Assembly (NCBI GenBank): GCA_051453625.1
Contig: JBOZIK010000001.1
Location: forward strand, 131,468,930 to 131,491,095
Direction: 5' to 3'
Length of the DNA: 22,166 nucleotides
Origin: Welwitschia mirabilis
Taxonomy: Eukaryota; Gnetophyta; Gnetopsida; Welwitschiales
Shown here: positions 1 through 10,569 of the stretch, piece by piece
How positions within the stretch are numbered: position 1 is the first letter of the stretch
Layout of the letters: every line of letters begins with the position of its first letter
The notes under the pieces: generated by a model
Database searches by the model: none
What the model saw: only the letters and a program-made list of their open reading frames with translations
Told to the model about the DNA's origin: nothing
Position numbers and translations under genes: made by a program

Positions 1-9
1 AGTTTACAG

Positions 10-128
10 GTGGGACGTCCTAGTACTTTAGGACTGCCAGGGAGGTGGGATGTCCCAGTTTACAGGTGGGACGTCCCAGGTTCACAGTGGGACATCCCAG
101 CTTCACAGTGGGACATCCTGGGTTCACA
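10..128. repeat. 21-bp minisatellite with GGGACGTCCC palindromes
   Basis: Four contiguous 21-bp units start at 45, 66, 87 and 108, each of the form GTGGGAYRTCCCAG + NTTYACA. A diverged unit starts at 10 and is separated by a partial unit (31-44). Each unit centres on a perfect or near-perfect 10-bp palindrome (GGGACGTCCC or GGGACATCCC). Because 21 is a multiple of three, the array is open in two frames and reads as a 7-residue periodic peptide (WDVPGSQ-like), which accounts for the open frames here. I see no evidence that it is translated. The array may continue to the left of the window. Confidence 0.85.
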
Positions 129-2076
129 TTTTCTTAGATTTTCACCTCTTAACCTTGATCGTTCTAGAGTCCCATTGCTTAGTGACATCATTGAAGCTCC
201 TCATTTTCCCAACAGTTTCTTCCAAATGTTGTAAGGAATGGATGTGCCTTGTACCGGCATTACAATGTCACATTTCATGGACTGAAGGGTGAAGAATGAC
301 GAATATTGCTTGTGGATTATATGCTAGGATGGTAAGATCAGTGATGTTTGCTCGCGCTCTATTGACCTCTGCAATATTCGAGTCTGTAGGTATGGCTTGA
401 CCATAGTGCTTTAAAACATATAATTGGCACCTCCTGTTTTTGTGGTGAATTTGCTAATCTCCTCCACTGACATCTTTTAACAATGAGGGCAAACTTTTCT
501 GCTGGTGTCATGGACAACGAATTTTTGGAACTGGATGAGGTTTGTAACCCCTATGCTCATTGTGGAAATAATCGACAAACGGAATTCTTTTTGGAACAGG
601 GTTTATCTGTGATCTCTTGCATATGTGTTAGAGGATACTTTCTTCCCTGTATTTCTTAGTCATGGTTTCAAGTTTCAACAACCTTGGTCTGGTGCCATGT
701 GTGAGTAAGCACAGAAGTATTGAAATCGTGAGCAGAGATTATAATGTTTCAGGAGGATAAGAAAAATCATATAGCAATAAGTTGCAATAAATGATTATTA
801 GTCCCAACTATGACATTGTTTCTAAGTCTCTGTCCTTTTTTTTTTTTTTTTTGCAATGTTTTAACAAGTTAGAAATCTTGTTCTATGGTGGCTGGTGCAC
901 CGCTGACAATAGGATTGTGAGCTCTGAAAAGCAGGACCTTTATCAGATACAAAAGACTGTTGCTTTTAATTTCTTACCTTGTCTCCCGAGTAACTACTTT
1001 CTGGCCAAAGGCCTTCAGAAAGTAAAGGCTTCATCCTGAAAAAATTCTATAGCCATGAGTGTTAGATGAAAAAGAAGGGTGTGATCATCTTAGCATTATA
1101 AAGGCCTGGTTACCAAACTCCTCTGCCATGAAAGGTTGCCAAGTATGAAGGAACAAAAAAATGGGAATATGCGAATACTAATGTTACATTTCAGTAGGTT
1201 CTTGAAATGGTACTCTATCTGACAATGCTCATAATTAGTAAGTAATTAATTAAAAGGTAATAAAATAGTTTTGCAATTAGACAAATTGCTATAGAACTGC
1301 ATGAAACTGGTTTAAAATAACACACATAAATAGCATTGAATTGATTCCATGGTTAACAGAACTCTCTTGTGAGAAACATTCTGCAAATTTTGTTTTAGAT
1401 CCATGAAACTATCTCCAATTTACCATGCATTATAATGAAAACACTAATAACAGTGAATTTACCTGAGAGTCTTCTGCCTGCTAGACTCCAGATTTCTGCA
1501 AGCCTTTGTCACTGAAATTGTCCTATTGTTGATACTAAATTATGTTTCGTATCAGAGTTTTGTGATTCATCATCTGTTCAAGACATCTTTATGGAAACAT
1601 GATTTGATGAAACATAGAGACTTCTGAAGGAAAAAAATCCTTAAAACCTGTGATAATTAAAGAATCCCAAACTAATAGAGCGCATAATGAATTTTGGATG
1701 AAATTTTTATCTGGGGTTGGAAAGTGCAATAAAAGGCAGTAGTATTAAATCACAGTCTTCTTTGTGAAAAGCGAATCTGGTAAAGTTTCTCCTTTTATGT
1801 TTCTTCTTCCTTTTTTTTTATGTTTTTATTTTTACCGAATAGGAAGCGCAGGTTTGCCATTGATGAAGCATGGCAAAACATGGATCTTTCTTACAGTAAT
1901 TGGATCTATATTTGCTATCTGTTTCATACATCAATTTTGAGCAAAGGTGTATAATTCTGCTTGTTGGACCTGTCACTGGGCATCCTAAAAACTTGGAAGA
2001 AGCCCTAGTTACATAAATCCAATCCTGTTGATGCTCTGCTTTCTGCCTGATGTAATTGCTAATTGGTTTCATGCAG
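129..2076 (+). other. Unrecognised flank or intron upstream of the RNF170-like exons
   Basis: No convincing coding exon was found in this stretch. It contains a 17-base T run at 836-852 and generic AT-rich DNA. The 3' end (about 2050-2076) looks like a plant intron end: a branch-point-like GCTAAT followed by a pyrimidine-containing stretch and ATGCAG at 2071-2076. Because the next exon encodes the middle of a DUF1232 domain, at least the right part is presumably an intron of the RNF170-like gene. The RING exons would lie upstream of the window or have been lost. Confidence 0.5.
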
Positions 2077-2344
2077 CTAGCACTGTCGGCCGTCTATGTA
2101 TTTAGTCCCTTGGACATCCTTCCTGAAGGTAGTACTGCTCATTTATCTAAGCTTTTGACGCATTATGGGTCATGTTTTTTTTCCTTTTTTTATAAAAAAT
2201 TTAACAGAGTTGTCTCCAGGTATACTTGGCATTGTGGGCCTCCTTGATGATGTGCTGGTAGTATTACTTGTGTTTTTCTATATAGCCACAATATATCGGT
2301 CGGCTCTCTTTTACAGATATGGTGGTCCTAGTATCTCAAGATAG
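2077..2344 (+). CDS. C-terminal two exons of an RNF170-like E3 ubiquitin ligase (DUF1232 domain)
   Basis: Seen: exon a, 2077-2128 (acceptor TTTCATGCAG, donor GAAG|GTAGTA), encodes LALSAVYVFSPLDILPE. A 91-bp intron (2129-2219) ends CTCCAG. Exon b, 2220-2344, reads on in phase as GILGIVGLLDDVLVVLL, then FYIATIYRSALFYRYGG, and ends PSISR-stop (TAG 2342-2344). Known: this is the DUF1232 signature (SPLDILPE..LG..GLLDD) and the hydrophobic tail of plant RNF170-type RING E3 ligases. These are small ER-membrane proteins of about 190 residues in which an N-terminal RING recruits the E2 and the C-terminal part spans the membrane. The 58 codons here match the normal C-terminal length, and the reading frame is clean across the splice, so the exons look under selection. 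Missing: the RING and the ...DLPFLLRRLL..DPQR.. region were not found in the 2 kb upstream. The gene is therefore partial in this window, or the exons are a captured fragment. Family call strong, functionality uncertain. Confidence 0.8.
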
Positions 2345-2602
2345 TCCTCCATATTTCCCATTTGTTATTCTGTAACAACTTGGCATCTCACAGCATATAA
2401 CTTTTTTGCATACCCAAAAATTAATTACATTGAATACAGAATAAGTTATGTATTCTGTCATTTGATTCATTGTCCTTTTGCCTTCTTAGATAAACTGCAA
2501 TATCAAAGCTATCACAAAAACTTGATTTGAAATAGTAACATTGACCACGACTGCTCTAAGACGGAGGTGTTTCACTATGACATGCATGTCTAAGCTTCTT
2601 AA
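2345..2602. other. 3' flank of the RNF170-like gene
   Basis: AT-rich sequence directly after the stop codon, presumably 3' UTR and terminator region. No canonical AATAAA was located close to the stop; AT-rich near-variants occur around 2420-2450. Nothing else is recognisable. Confidence 0.35.
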
Positions 2603-2733
2603 TTTATTCATTGACTGCATAACATGCTTTGAGGCTTGCAGCCTTGCACTCTTGTAGAGGTAAATAATAGCCATTTATTCACTGACTCTGGCATGCTTTG
2701 TCCTTGCACTCTTGTAGGGGTAGATAATAACCA
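2603..2733. repeat. Tandem duplication, 71- and 60-bp units
   Basis: Unit 1 (2603-2673) and unit 2 (2674-2733) both begin TTTATTCAYTGACT, share CTTGCACTCTTGTAGRGGTA and end ATAATRRCCA. Unit 2 lacks about 11 bp in its middle. The two are directly adjacent. Confidence 0.85.
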
Positions 2734-3122
2734 AGGTGTTACTTGATGTTTTCCCATCACAACATAAAGGCTTATTTATCTGTATTTACAAAATGCAATT
2801 AGCATTATAGGATGCAATGTCATGGATTCCTTATTCTAATGTTCAATTTGGTCCATTCAAGTGGCGGCTTTGGAACTCTTGATCAAGATGAGCTAACAGC
2901 CATCTTCTAAATGGATCGTGTCAATCTAAAGTAAACCATAGAATATTGTATGCTTTACTGTTCACCAGAATGCAATGATAAAGTTGGTAGATATGTACGT
3001 TATCAAGCTCTGTTGTATTATTTCACATTAAGCTCTGATTACATGGATCTTCTGATTTTAAATGCTTTGTTAAATTTAAATCTGTTTCAAAGTTATGAGT
3101 TGTGTAGTTAAAAAAAGAGTAG
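2734..3122. other. AT-rich intergenic DNA, nothing recognised
   Basis: No open frame, RNA gene or transposon feature could be identified here. Confidence 0.5.
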
Positions 3123-3490
3123 AATGACATTTGTACGGACTAATTTAATGGGAGCAATTTGCTGAGACAAACATATGTCACACAGCTCTATGTAGGTGTA
3201 TTAGAAGATGATCTCTTTATTTGTTTATAATTTATAAAACTTGCATTTGTATTAGAAAACTTATAAATAATAGAACTTGCAATTATATTAGAAAACCATG
3301 AAAAATACTGATAATTATGTTTGTAATGACTAATTTTAAAGGGAGCAATTTGCTAAGACAAACATTTGTGACAGAGTTCTATTTAAGTGTATCAGAACAT
3401 ATGAATGATTCCTTATTTGAAAATTGTCTGCAAGTAATAAAATTAATTTTACTTCCATTTATATTAGAAAACTAGAAAAAAAGTATGATG
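3123..3490. repeat. Imperfect tandem duplication, period about 191 bp
   Basis: GGGAGCAATTTGCTGAGACA (from 3150) recurs as GGGAGCAATTTGCTAAGACA (from 3341). Flanking segments also align: TTGTACGGACTAATTT with TTGTAATGACTAATTTT, GTGTATTAGAA with GTGTATCAGAA, and ATTAGAAAAC near the end of both units. The units are diverged, so the duplication is old. A weak third start may be present after 3485. Confidence 0.7.
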
Positions 3491-3607
3491 ACAAGTGTCG
3501 CTTGCAATAATTATGACCGACTCTATGAGCAATTGAACTCAATAATGTAATCATATAATTTTAGTCCACAAATATTTTGCTAAATTATTTTTCTTTGAAT
3601 TGATGTG

Positions 3608-3711
3608 TAGTCATAGGAATGAGTTCTGCCATATGGAATATATTGGGTGTTAAACTTTTCTAGTCATAGGAATAGTTCTGCCATATGGAATATATTGGGT
3701 GTTAAACTTTC
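3608..3711. repeat. Young tandem duplication, 53- and 51-bp units
   Basis: TAGTCATAGGAATGAGTTCT..TAAACTTTTC (3608-3660) is followed immediately by TAGTCATAGGAATAGTTCTG..TAAACTTTC (3661-3711). The units differ only by small indels, so this is much younger than the neighbouring duplications. Confidence 0.95.
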
Positions 3712-4263
3712 TTTAGGAGATTTTTAAGTTTATATTACATTGCTCAACGAGTAAGTTGAACTGGTCTCCATGTTGTATTTAAAGATTGGCATTTTAGTGC
3801 ATTACGTAGACATGGCAACACATGGAGAATGGAGCAAAGAACAATACAGAGTGTTAAGAGTTCTGAAAGAGTTAAATGACGTAATATGCAATAACATGAC
3901 AAAAAAAGTGAAAATAATTATATTTAAATGTGAACTTTTAGTTGAAGAAACCTTCTTTATTAAGAGCAAAGTTGAAAATGCTTGTAATTGTTTGTTATGG
4001 GAGTAGTCACATTTTATGAAATTATGATACCTTAAGAAGTCAAATCTCAACACAAAACCAGTGTTGCTGAAAAATCATTTTGAGGGTAAGCTTTTTGTGT
4101 TATTGAAACAAAGAAGTGGAAGATTGGTTTCTGGTTACCAATTTCAAATGTATTTGTTCTATTTTTACATAACATGGTAGAACATGAGAAAATGCTTTTG
4201 AATCTTAGTCAAAAGGTCCTATCAATAGACGTCTCATAATGGAAGTGAAAAGAGGTTTCACAG
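3712..4263. other. AT-rich intergenic DNA, no supported gene
   Basis: Two short overlapping open frames on opposite strands occur around 3770-4053 (78 and 83 codons). Neither resembles a known protein and their composition is that of the surrounding AT-rich DNA, so I treat both as chance. Confidence 0.5.
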
Positions 4264-4530
4264 TGAAAGTGGCACTAATCCCACTTGATCGTTCATTTAA
4301 ATAATGATAAAAAAGGCAAAGGGAGAGTAATCAAATAAAATAGTATGGATCAAGAAAAAAATACATCGTCCTAAATTTATAATAGAGGTGTTAGGGGGAA
4401 AGTGACACAAATCTGATCTGAGTGTTTGTTGAAATGGGGAACGAAAAAGAAGAATGAGAGTAATCAAATAGAATAGTGGGGATCAAGAAGAAAGCACAAC
4501 CTGGTAGATTTCCAAGGGAAACAATAGCTA
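4264..4530. repeat. Imperfect tandem duplication, period about 134 bp
   Basis: GAAAGTGGCAC (4264) aligns with GGAAAGTGACAC (4397). GAGAGTAATCAAATAAAATAG (about 4322) aligns with GAGAGTAATCAAATAGAATAG (about 4455), and the GGATCAAGAA that follows is in both copies. Spacing is constant, so the two halves are tandem copies. Confidence 0.75.
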
Positions 4531-5207
4531 TGATGAAATAAATCTTCATGATGGATAGCAAAAGGCATATAATTTTAATGACAAGTAGCAAAACTTGCAT
4601 GTAGGCATGACATGACATGGTGAATAAGGTATAAAACATCACTTTGTTATTTGCCAACGACTATATTCAACTTTGGTTGATGTAAAGGTAGTCCTTTATG
4701 CTACTAAATTTACATCGACGTATCATTATGATTATTTATCAATTGTGTTGAAACTATATAAATGAAAATTCTTTGATATGTAAACATTTCGTCTATTAAA
4801 AAAAAACAAACATTAAAAAGTATTAAAATAAAACCATTGTGAAGGTCTTTACTATTATATAGCTTTTATATTGCTTTCAAATTTAGTTAAATCATGTTGT
4901 GATGTGTTGTGATGTTAATTATTCCCATCAAGCATTTTCTTTTTGGTAACTTTCTAGATGACGTATGATGCCATGTTAAATTTCTTTTGTTCAATAAATC
5001 ATTAGGGTCTTATGGACATAATAAGAAAATTTGGTTTTAGTTTCATAAAAGTAGTGATTACAAAGTAACAAAACTTTTCATGTCAAGAAAAGTGTAAATC
5101 ATTGATGTAATTACATTTCTTTTATATTGCACAAAATCTTAACTTTTAATACATATGTTATATCTTCTTCTACATAGTGTACTTTTACATATGGTTTCTT
5201 TGCTTTC
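4531..5207. other. AT-rich intergenic DNA with a small direct repeat
   Basis: No gene is recognisable. A short direct repeat TGTTGTGATG occurs twice near 4893-4915. Confidence 0.45.
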
Positions 5208-6006
5208 GATCTAAGTGTGTGCATGCCAAAGTGTCACTTATTTTTCTTTTGTGTGTGAATTTATCACTAATGTAGGTGCTTTTTGCTTTACTAAGATAGC
5301 TGCTCCATCATCTGTTATTTTGTTACATATTGTGAATCATAAATGGAGGGTTTCTTGCATCACTCATGTAGTTTATTTTCAACATTTGAAAAGACAATGA
5401 AATGTTTGTCATGTAAAGTGTTCTTTTTTTCATGGTAGATAAAAGCGAGATGTCCAAGAAATGTGCAGAATATGGGTGTTAGTCCTAATATGATAATTTG
5501 TTGAAGCAAGACTTATCTATCACTTTTTCTCTTATTTGTATGAGATCCAATAGACAAATAGTTTTTCTTTTTCTTTTTCTTTTTTTTTAAGTCTTTGATT
5601 GGATTTAACATATTAGAATATAATCATTTAGTAATTTATTGTACTAAGAACTAACGTAAATTGCAGAATATACCATGAAATGTAAACAATGTTATATATA
5701 AAATAATTTTGATAAATCTATAAAATTTTAATTGACAAATATAATACAGCTTGTAATGAACTATATGACTCATTTGTATATAATAAGCTAGTTAAATGTT
5801 AACTAATGAGGATATCTGTGATATTAGGAATTGTAAACTCGAACTAGCAAAATACATATGCCTTTTACTTAATATGATGGAGATTAAAAAAATAAGATAA
5901 ACACAACATATACATACTACGTAAAGAAATAAAACAAAATGATGTGAAATTTAAACTAGTTAATATTAATTTTTGGGTTTTGATCTAAATGTGTGCATCA
6001 AAAGTG

Positions 6007-6047
<41 letters not shown>

Positions 6048-6061
6048 TGTTTGTTTGTTTG

Positions 6062-6101
<40 letters not shown>

Positions 6102-6890
6102 ATGTGTGCGCTTGTTGCTTTACTAAGACAGTTGCTTCGTGTTATTTTGTTTGACATATTCTGAATCATAAATGAATGTTTTCTGTATCACTCATGTAGT
6201 TCATTTTTAACATTTGCAAAAACAGTGAAATGTTTTTCATGTAGAGTGTCCTAATTTTTTTGGTAAATAAAAGCAGGATGTCTAAAAAAAAGTACCAATA
6301 AATGTTTAGAATATTGGTCTTGGTCTTGATTTGATATTTCATTGAAGGTAAGATTTATCTATCATTTTTTCTCTTGTTTGTATGAGATCTAATAGACAAA
6401 TAGTGTTTCTTTGATTAGATTTAACATATTAGGATATAATTGTTTGGTAACCTCTTTTATCGGAAAAATAGCTAGTTTAGTTTGCAAAATATACCATGAA
6501 AGGTGAACAATGTTACACATAAAATAAGTTTGGTAAATCTATAATGTAATTGGAAATTGTAAATGAACCACATGACTCATTTGCATATAATAAACTAGTT
6601 AAATGTTAACTAATGGGGATATTTGTGATATTAGAAAATGTAAAATTGAAAAAACAAAAGACACATGCCTTTTACTAAATACAATGGACATAAGAAATTA
6701 GTTAAACACAACATAGACATAGTACATAAAGCATAAAGAAATAAAACAAAATGATGTAAAATGTAAACTAGTAAATGTCAACTAACATTGACATTAAAAA
6801 AAATTTAAACTCAACTAACAAAATATATATACATAAACACACTATGTACGTAGTACATAAAAAAGCAAGACAAAATGATGTAACATTCAT
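5208..6890. repeat. Large tandem duplication (about 774-bp units, 2+ copies)
   Basis: Copy 1 (5208-5981) and copy 2 (5982 to about 6775) align over their whole length. Landmarks: GATCTAAGTGTGTGCAT with GATCTAAATGTGTGCAT; CTTTACTAAGAYAG; TCACTCATGTAGTT; GTATGAGATCYAATAGACAA; TATACCATGAAA; ATGCCTTTTACT; and AATAAAACAAAATGATGT near the end of both. A third, partial copy of the terminal part follows at about 6776-6890. Substitutions and small indels are spread evenly, so the event is fairly old. No gene lies inside; the short open frames are by-products. Confidence 0.85.
6009..6096. repeat. Compound microsatellite (ATT)n-(TTTG)n-(GT)n
   Basis: About 13 ATT units (6009-6048) run into about four TTTG units (to about 6064) and then about 15 GT units (6066-6096). 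The matching place in copy 1 of the surrounding duplication (about 5225-5260) has only a short T-rich and GTGTGTG stretch, so the arrays expanded after the duplication. The open frames across it (poly-I, poly-V and TH repeats) are artefacts. Confidence 0.97.
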
Positions 6891-7431
6891 GATATCAATG
6901 GGAGTTATTGTGCATCTTGTGTTACATGCAAAGAATAAAAGAAATAGAAGATTAAGAAATATAGACACAATAAAAGTAGTTGTACTTCATGCTATTAATA
7001 ACTTTAGTAAAGTGTCCTACGTATAGCTTTCTAGGTAGTTTGTACATAGCTTTTATCTGGCCTTCTCTTTTCATTCACCTAATGCTATGATTTATTAAAA
7101 AAGGGGATTAAATTGTTTTTAGGGGCTAGCTACATGTCACAACTAGTACATGACAGTCCTATCTTAGAGACTTAATTTCACTAATTTGTGGTAGTAATAT
7201 TTTAAATATTCTAAGCTTCACATTACAACTACCCATTTAAAGGAATCATATGCTAAGTGAACACATTGTAAATAAATTGTAGGGATACGAGTTAGTAGAT
7301 TACTCTCAAAGTCGTTACTAATGTCGTCATGAGCTCTCTGTACTCTAGTGTTTACAACTAATGACAAGAAGCCTAACATTCTATAATGCAATATTGAGGG
7401 TCTCAAACTTGAAACTTCTTTCAGAAATACA
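6891..7431. other. Intergenic DNA between the tandem duplications and the SINE
   Basis: AT-rich, with no recognised gene. The part from about 7220 to 7431 directly follows the SINE on its own strand and could be a longer, unshared SINE tail; a 76-codon minus-strand open frame there is probably chance. Confidence 0.35.
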
Positions 7432-7556
7432 ACCACCATGATCATCAAAAGAATGATTCAATTATGATTAGGACCTTATAGTGTGTATCGAAAGGTTTGA
7501 ACCCATAATCTGTTAAATGGAGGACTAGTGTTTACCAACTAAACTATGACCCCATT
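7432..7556 (-). mobile_element. tRNA-derived SINE, copy 1
   Basis: Read on the minus strand, an RNA polymerase III A box TAGTTTAGTTGGTAAAC (7530-7546) is followed about 25-30 bp later by a B box GGGTTCAAACC (7494-7504). This is the internal promoter of a tRNA-like head. After it comes a tail (ATAAGGTCCTAATCATAATT..) also found behind the B box of the element at 12867-13000 on the other strand. Two dispersed copies sharing head and tail, with no intact cloverleaf or CCA end, indicate a SINE and not a tRNA gene. The left limit is the end of clear similarity between copies. Confidence 0.75.
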
Positions 7557-7649
7557 TGCATTGATATAATATTCTCCACTATACATAGAACTTGCCACGT
7601 TCTTAATATGTTGTAGTTTTTAGTTGTTATGACAAACTCGTTCCATTGA

Positions 7650-7654
7650 ATTTA
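7650..7654. repeat. Left target-site duplication ATTTA
   Basis: ATTTA immediately precedes TGTTATACCCTCC and is repeated exactly at 10565-10569, immediately after the terminal TGTTACA. Five-bp duplications are the normal footprint of LTR-retrotransposon integration. Confidence 0.75.
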
Positions 7655-10564
7655 TGTTATACCCTCCATTTTGTAATCTTTAATCGGCAACTATAATGAT
7701 ACGATTGTAATAGTCTCTAAATTATGTAATACATGGTGATATCAAATTTTAATGAAAATCCTATTTTTTCTTTAACTTAAGGCTTATGAGAATTAATGTG
7801 TAGCTTATAATTAATAGTGTATTATATTTATTATGCCAAAGATATATTTTGAATTAAAGGTACTCATAATGTCACTTAATTAATTAATCCTAGTTTTGGA
7901 TAATTTTATTATTTTAAATAATAATGATAATTATAAGAATTTTAATAGGAAAAGAAATTAATAAACTAATAATATCCAACTATTAATACTAAGTAAACCT
8001 ATTTATAATATGGCATGTTATTTGCATGATTAAATAGTTAAATCAAAAAATTCACGTGAAGGTGTAAAATAATAATCAAATGTTCACAAAAACGTCATGT
8101 GACATATTTGTTTTAATCATTTATCCATGTGCCTTATTCAAATCTAAAAATAAAGAACAAAACTAAAATTACTTGGTAAAAGCGAAAAAATAATAAGTAG
8201 GTAAAAAGTAAGAGTACTATGCTCAACTATGACGTTTTCTTACATTAAATTATGACATTTCTTTTTGGTAATTTGTGTTGTTGATGTGATGGATCATGAA
8301 GAGTGCAAACATGTAAATAAGCACATGCACTCTTATCTATAAACCAAAAAAGATAAACAAGTAGAATTTATTTTACCATGAATTTTATCCTTATTGATAT
8401 TTGTGAATATACTTTATGCATAAAATATTATTTTCTTAGTGTATCACATGACAATTTTGAAATTGAGGCAAAATTTAGGCTAGACACTCCAAAAATAAGG
8501 CTCTTAGTAGTTATTGCATTGATTATTATTGTAAGTTAAGCTTATATTGTTTATAAATTATTCTTATATAATTTTTATACTAATTTTGTTTTGAATTTTA
8601 GTCAAGTTATTAATTTTGATAAGTGTGAGTTCTCATATCCTTAGTGTAGTTAACGTTTGCTTTTTCTCAAAAGTGAAGTATAACTTAGAAAGGCTATAAC
8701 TCATTTAATACTAAGTGAATCTTTATAATTTTTTTTCTTTGTAAGTTTAGAATCATGTTAAAAGTTTAGAAGTTTTAAAATGGTAATTTTTATGAGAGTA
8801 AAATACTTTTTTAAAATTTATTTTATGAAAATAACTCAAAACTTGCAAGTAGAAAACAGTAAGCAAAAAGTCTCAGTTTTCAGAATTAAAAGGTAGTTAT
8901 GGGTAAAAATCAAGTAGTTAAAGTTGTAGAGAATCTAATAAGTTTTCCCAAAAGTATCTATTCATTTAAAAGCTCTAAGTAAATTAAAAGTAGTGATCAT
9001 TTTAGTGAAGGATATTGTTTTAGCAACTCCAAAAATTAGGAGGTTTGACACTATAAAATGTGTCTATACTAATTTGCATTTAATAATATTAATTTTTAAG
9101 GATAATATGATGAGTTTAGTATAAGAAAAGTGAGTCTATTTAATTTTTACATTTTTAGATAATTAATTAGAAATTTTTAGTTTTAATGCCTTGTAACAGG
9201 TAAGAAAATTTATGAATAATTTTAATAGTTATAGAAAATTCATTAATGAAAGTTTCCAATTATTTTAAATATTATATATGATTTCTAGTTAACTTAAATT
9301 TGTTTTTTATTATTTTTATATACTATTTAGTAATGTTTAGGACCTTATTCTAGCATTTCAAGCATAAACATTAGATTTGTCAAAGTAATAATTCTAGAGG
9401 TATGACGCCTAATCTCTCAGCTTTATTAATGTTTCTTTTTGATTAAATGTATATATTTTACTTATCTTTATTTGATATCAATACTTAGAATTTTTAAAGG
9501 GGGTTTAGAAGTTGGCTCACTTTTATAAATGGAGCATGTTTATATAATAGAACTTGGATGTACTAATGTGCCTTAGTTTGAAAAGAATTATTATAATGTG
9601 GAAAAATAAAGGGATGTTTCGTTTATGTATCTTCACTATTATGCTTTGCAAATGTATTATTTTTCTTTTTCTGTAAAAAAAAGGAGAATGATGCTTACAT
9701 ACTCTATTTTTCTTCTATATGATTGTTTTCATGAAATAAACCCAATGATTATTAGAATTATTTCTACCAAGTAAACAATCTACTAAATATCCACATACTT
9801 GTATGCTTGCATTTGTATGGTGTATTTATTCAACTAAATCAAGATAATCTTAATAATTATTTATCCCTATGCTTCAATTTCATCACTAAGGTGGGTTGCA
9901 TTGTACTTTTATTTATAAGCCCTTCTAGAAGTGGATTTAATTACCACTCTTCTGCCTTACCCATGTATTGACGTATTCCAACTTGATATCTTGAGCCCCT
10001 GGTATTAAAGGATTATGTTGCGCCATCCTAAAATGCTTCAAGAAAGTGGGGATTATTTGTAAGCATGCATCTACCTCATACACTGCTTGTCACCTATATT
10101 GGGGATATATCGAGGCGAAGTCTAAGCTTATAAAGTTGAGCCTAGCCATGTTTGTATAGTTTAGAACCTAAAGTAGAACCAACTCATATTTGAAAGGCAG
10201 TTAGGTATCAAGTTGAAATGCCATTAATGGGAGTTCCAACCTTTATTATATTGGTTAGGCACTATCCTAAAACCTATGCATGTATGTGATAAAACAAGTT
10301 AACATCCAATCAACTTTAGAGAAGATATTTTTTTGTAGTAAAAACAAAAGTTAGGAATAAATATAGTACATGATTTTGACATTGTTATCATATGGAAACT
10401 AAAAGAGTTTATAATTAAATAGTAATTATGTTATTTAATTATTTTAAATCTTAAATATTTTAATAGGGTCTAAGTAGGAAGTGATCCTAGGTTCCATTGT
10501 GCATGTTAGTTAATAATGTTAAAAAATTTTGCTCAATTAGGGTAATTAAAGTCAGGATGTTACA
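7655..10564 (+). mobile_element. Long (2.9-kb) solo LTR, probably Ty3/Gypsy type
   Basis: Left end TGTTATACCCTCC and right end GTCAGGATGTTACA are imperfect inverted complements beginning TG and ending CA. They are flanked by the exact 5-bp duplication ATTTA at 7650-7654 and 10565-10569. The intervening 2,910 bp has no recognisable protein-coding segment, primer-binding site or polypurine tract, which fits one LTR left after LTR-LTR recombination. TGTTAYACCC..GGRTGTTACA-type ends are typical of plant Gypsy LTRs (established knowledge), and LTRs this long are known from some lineages. Orientation is arbitrary without the internal domain, but the end sequences suggest plus. Alternative: a large non-coding derivative element. 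Confidence 0.7.
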
Positions 10565-10569
10565 ATTTA
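10565..10569. repeat. Right target-site duplication ATTTA
   Basis: Exact copy of the ATTTA at 7650-7654, directly abutting the TGTTACA terminus. Confidence 0.75.

Noticed and set aside
10-292. Two overlapping open frames with WDVP and GTSQ heptads as a repeat protein
   Set aside because: They are simple consequences of the 21-bp array, whose unit length is divisible by three; no start context or conserved domain.
484-660. Open frame with CNPYAHCGNN, considered as a degenerate RING exon of the RNF170-like gene
   Set aside because: The cysteine/histidine spacing does not fit the C3HC4 pattern, no flanking family motifs are present and no good splice sites frame it.
3770-4053. Overlapping 78- and 83-codon open frames on opposite strands
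   Set aside because: No recognisable homology, AT-driven composition, no splice or promoter context.
5966-6169. Open frames with poly-Ile, poly-Val and Thr-His repeats on both strands
   Set aside because: They are translations of the compound microsatellite.
7494-7546. Functional tRNA gene from the A and B boxes
   Set aside because: The acceptor and anticodon stems do not form a proper cloverleaf, and the segment is repeated with a non-tRNA tail at 12867-13000, so it is a SINE.
9192-10564. Shorter LTR beginning TGTAACA at 9192 as the partner of TGTTACA at 10558
   Set aside because: No matching target duplication at 9192, whereas the start at 7655 gives an exact ATTTA duplication and longer end similarity.
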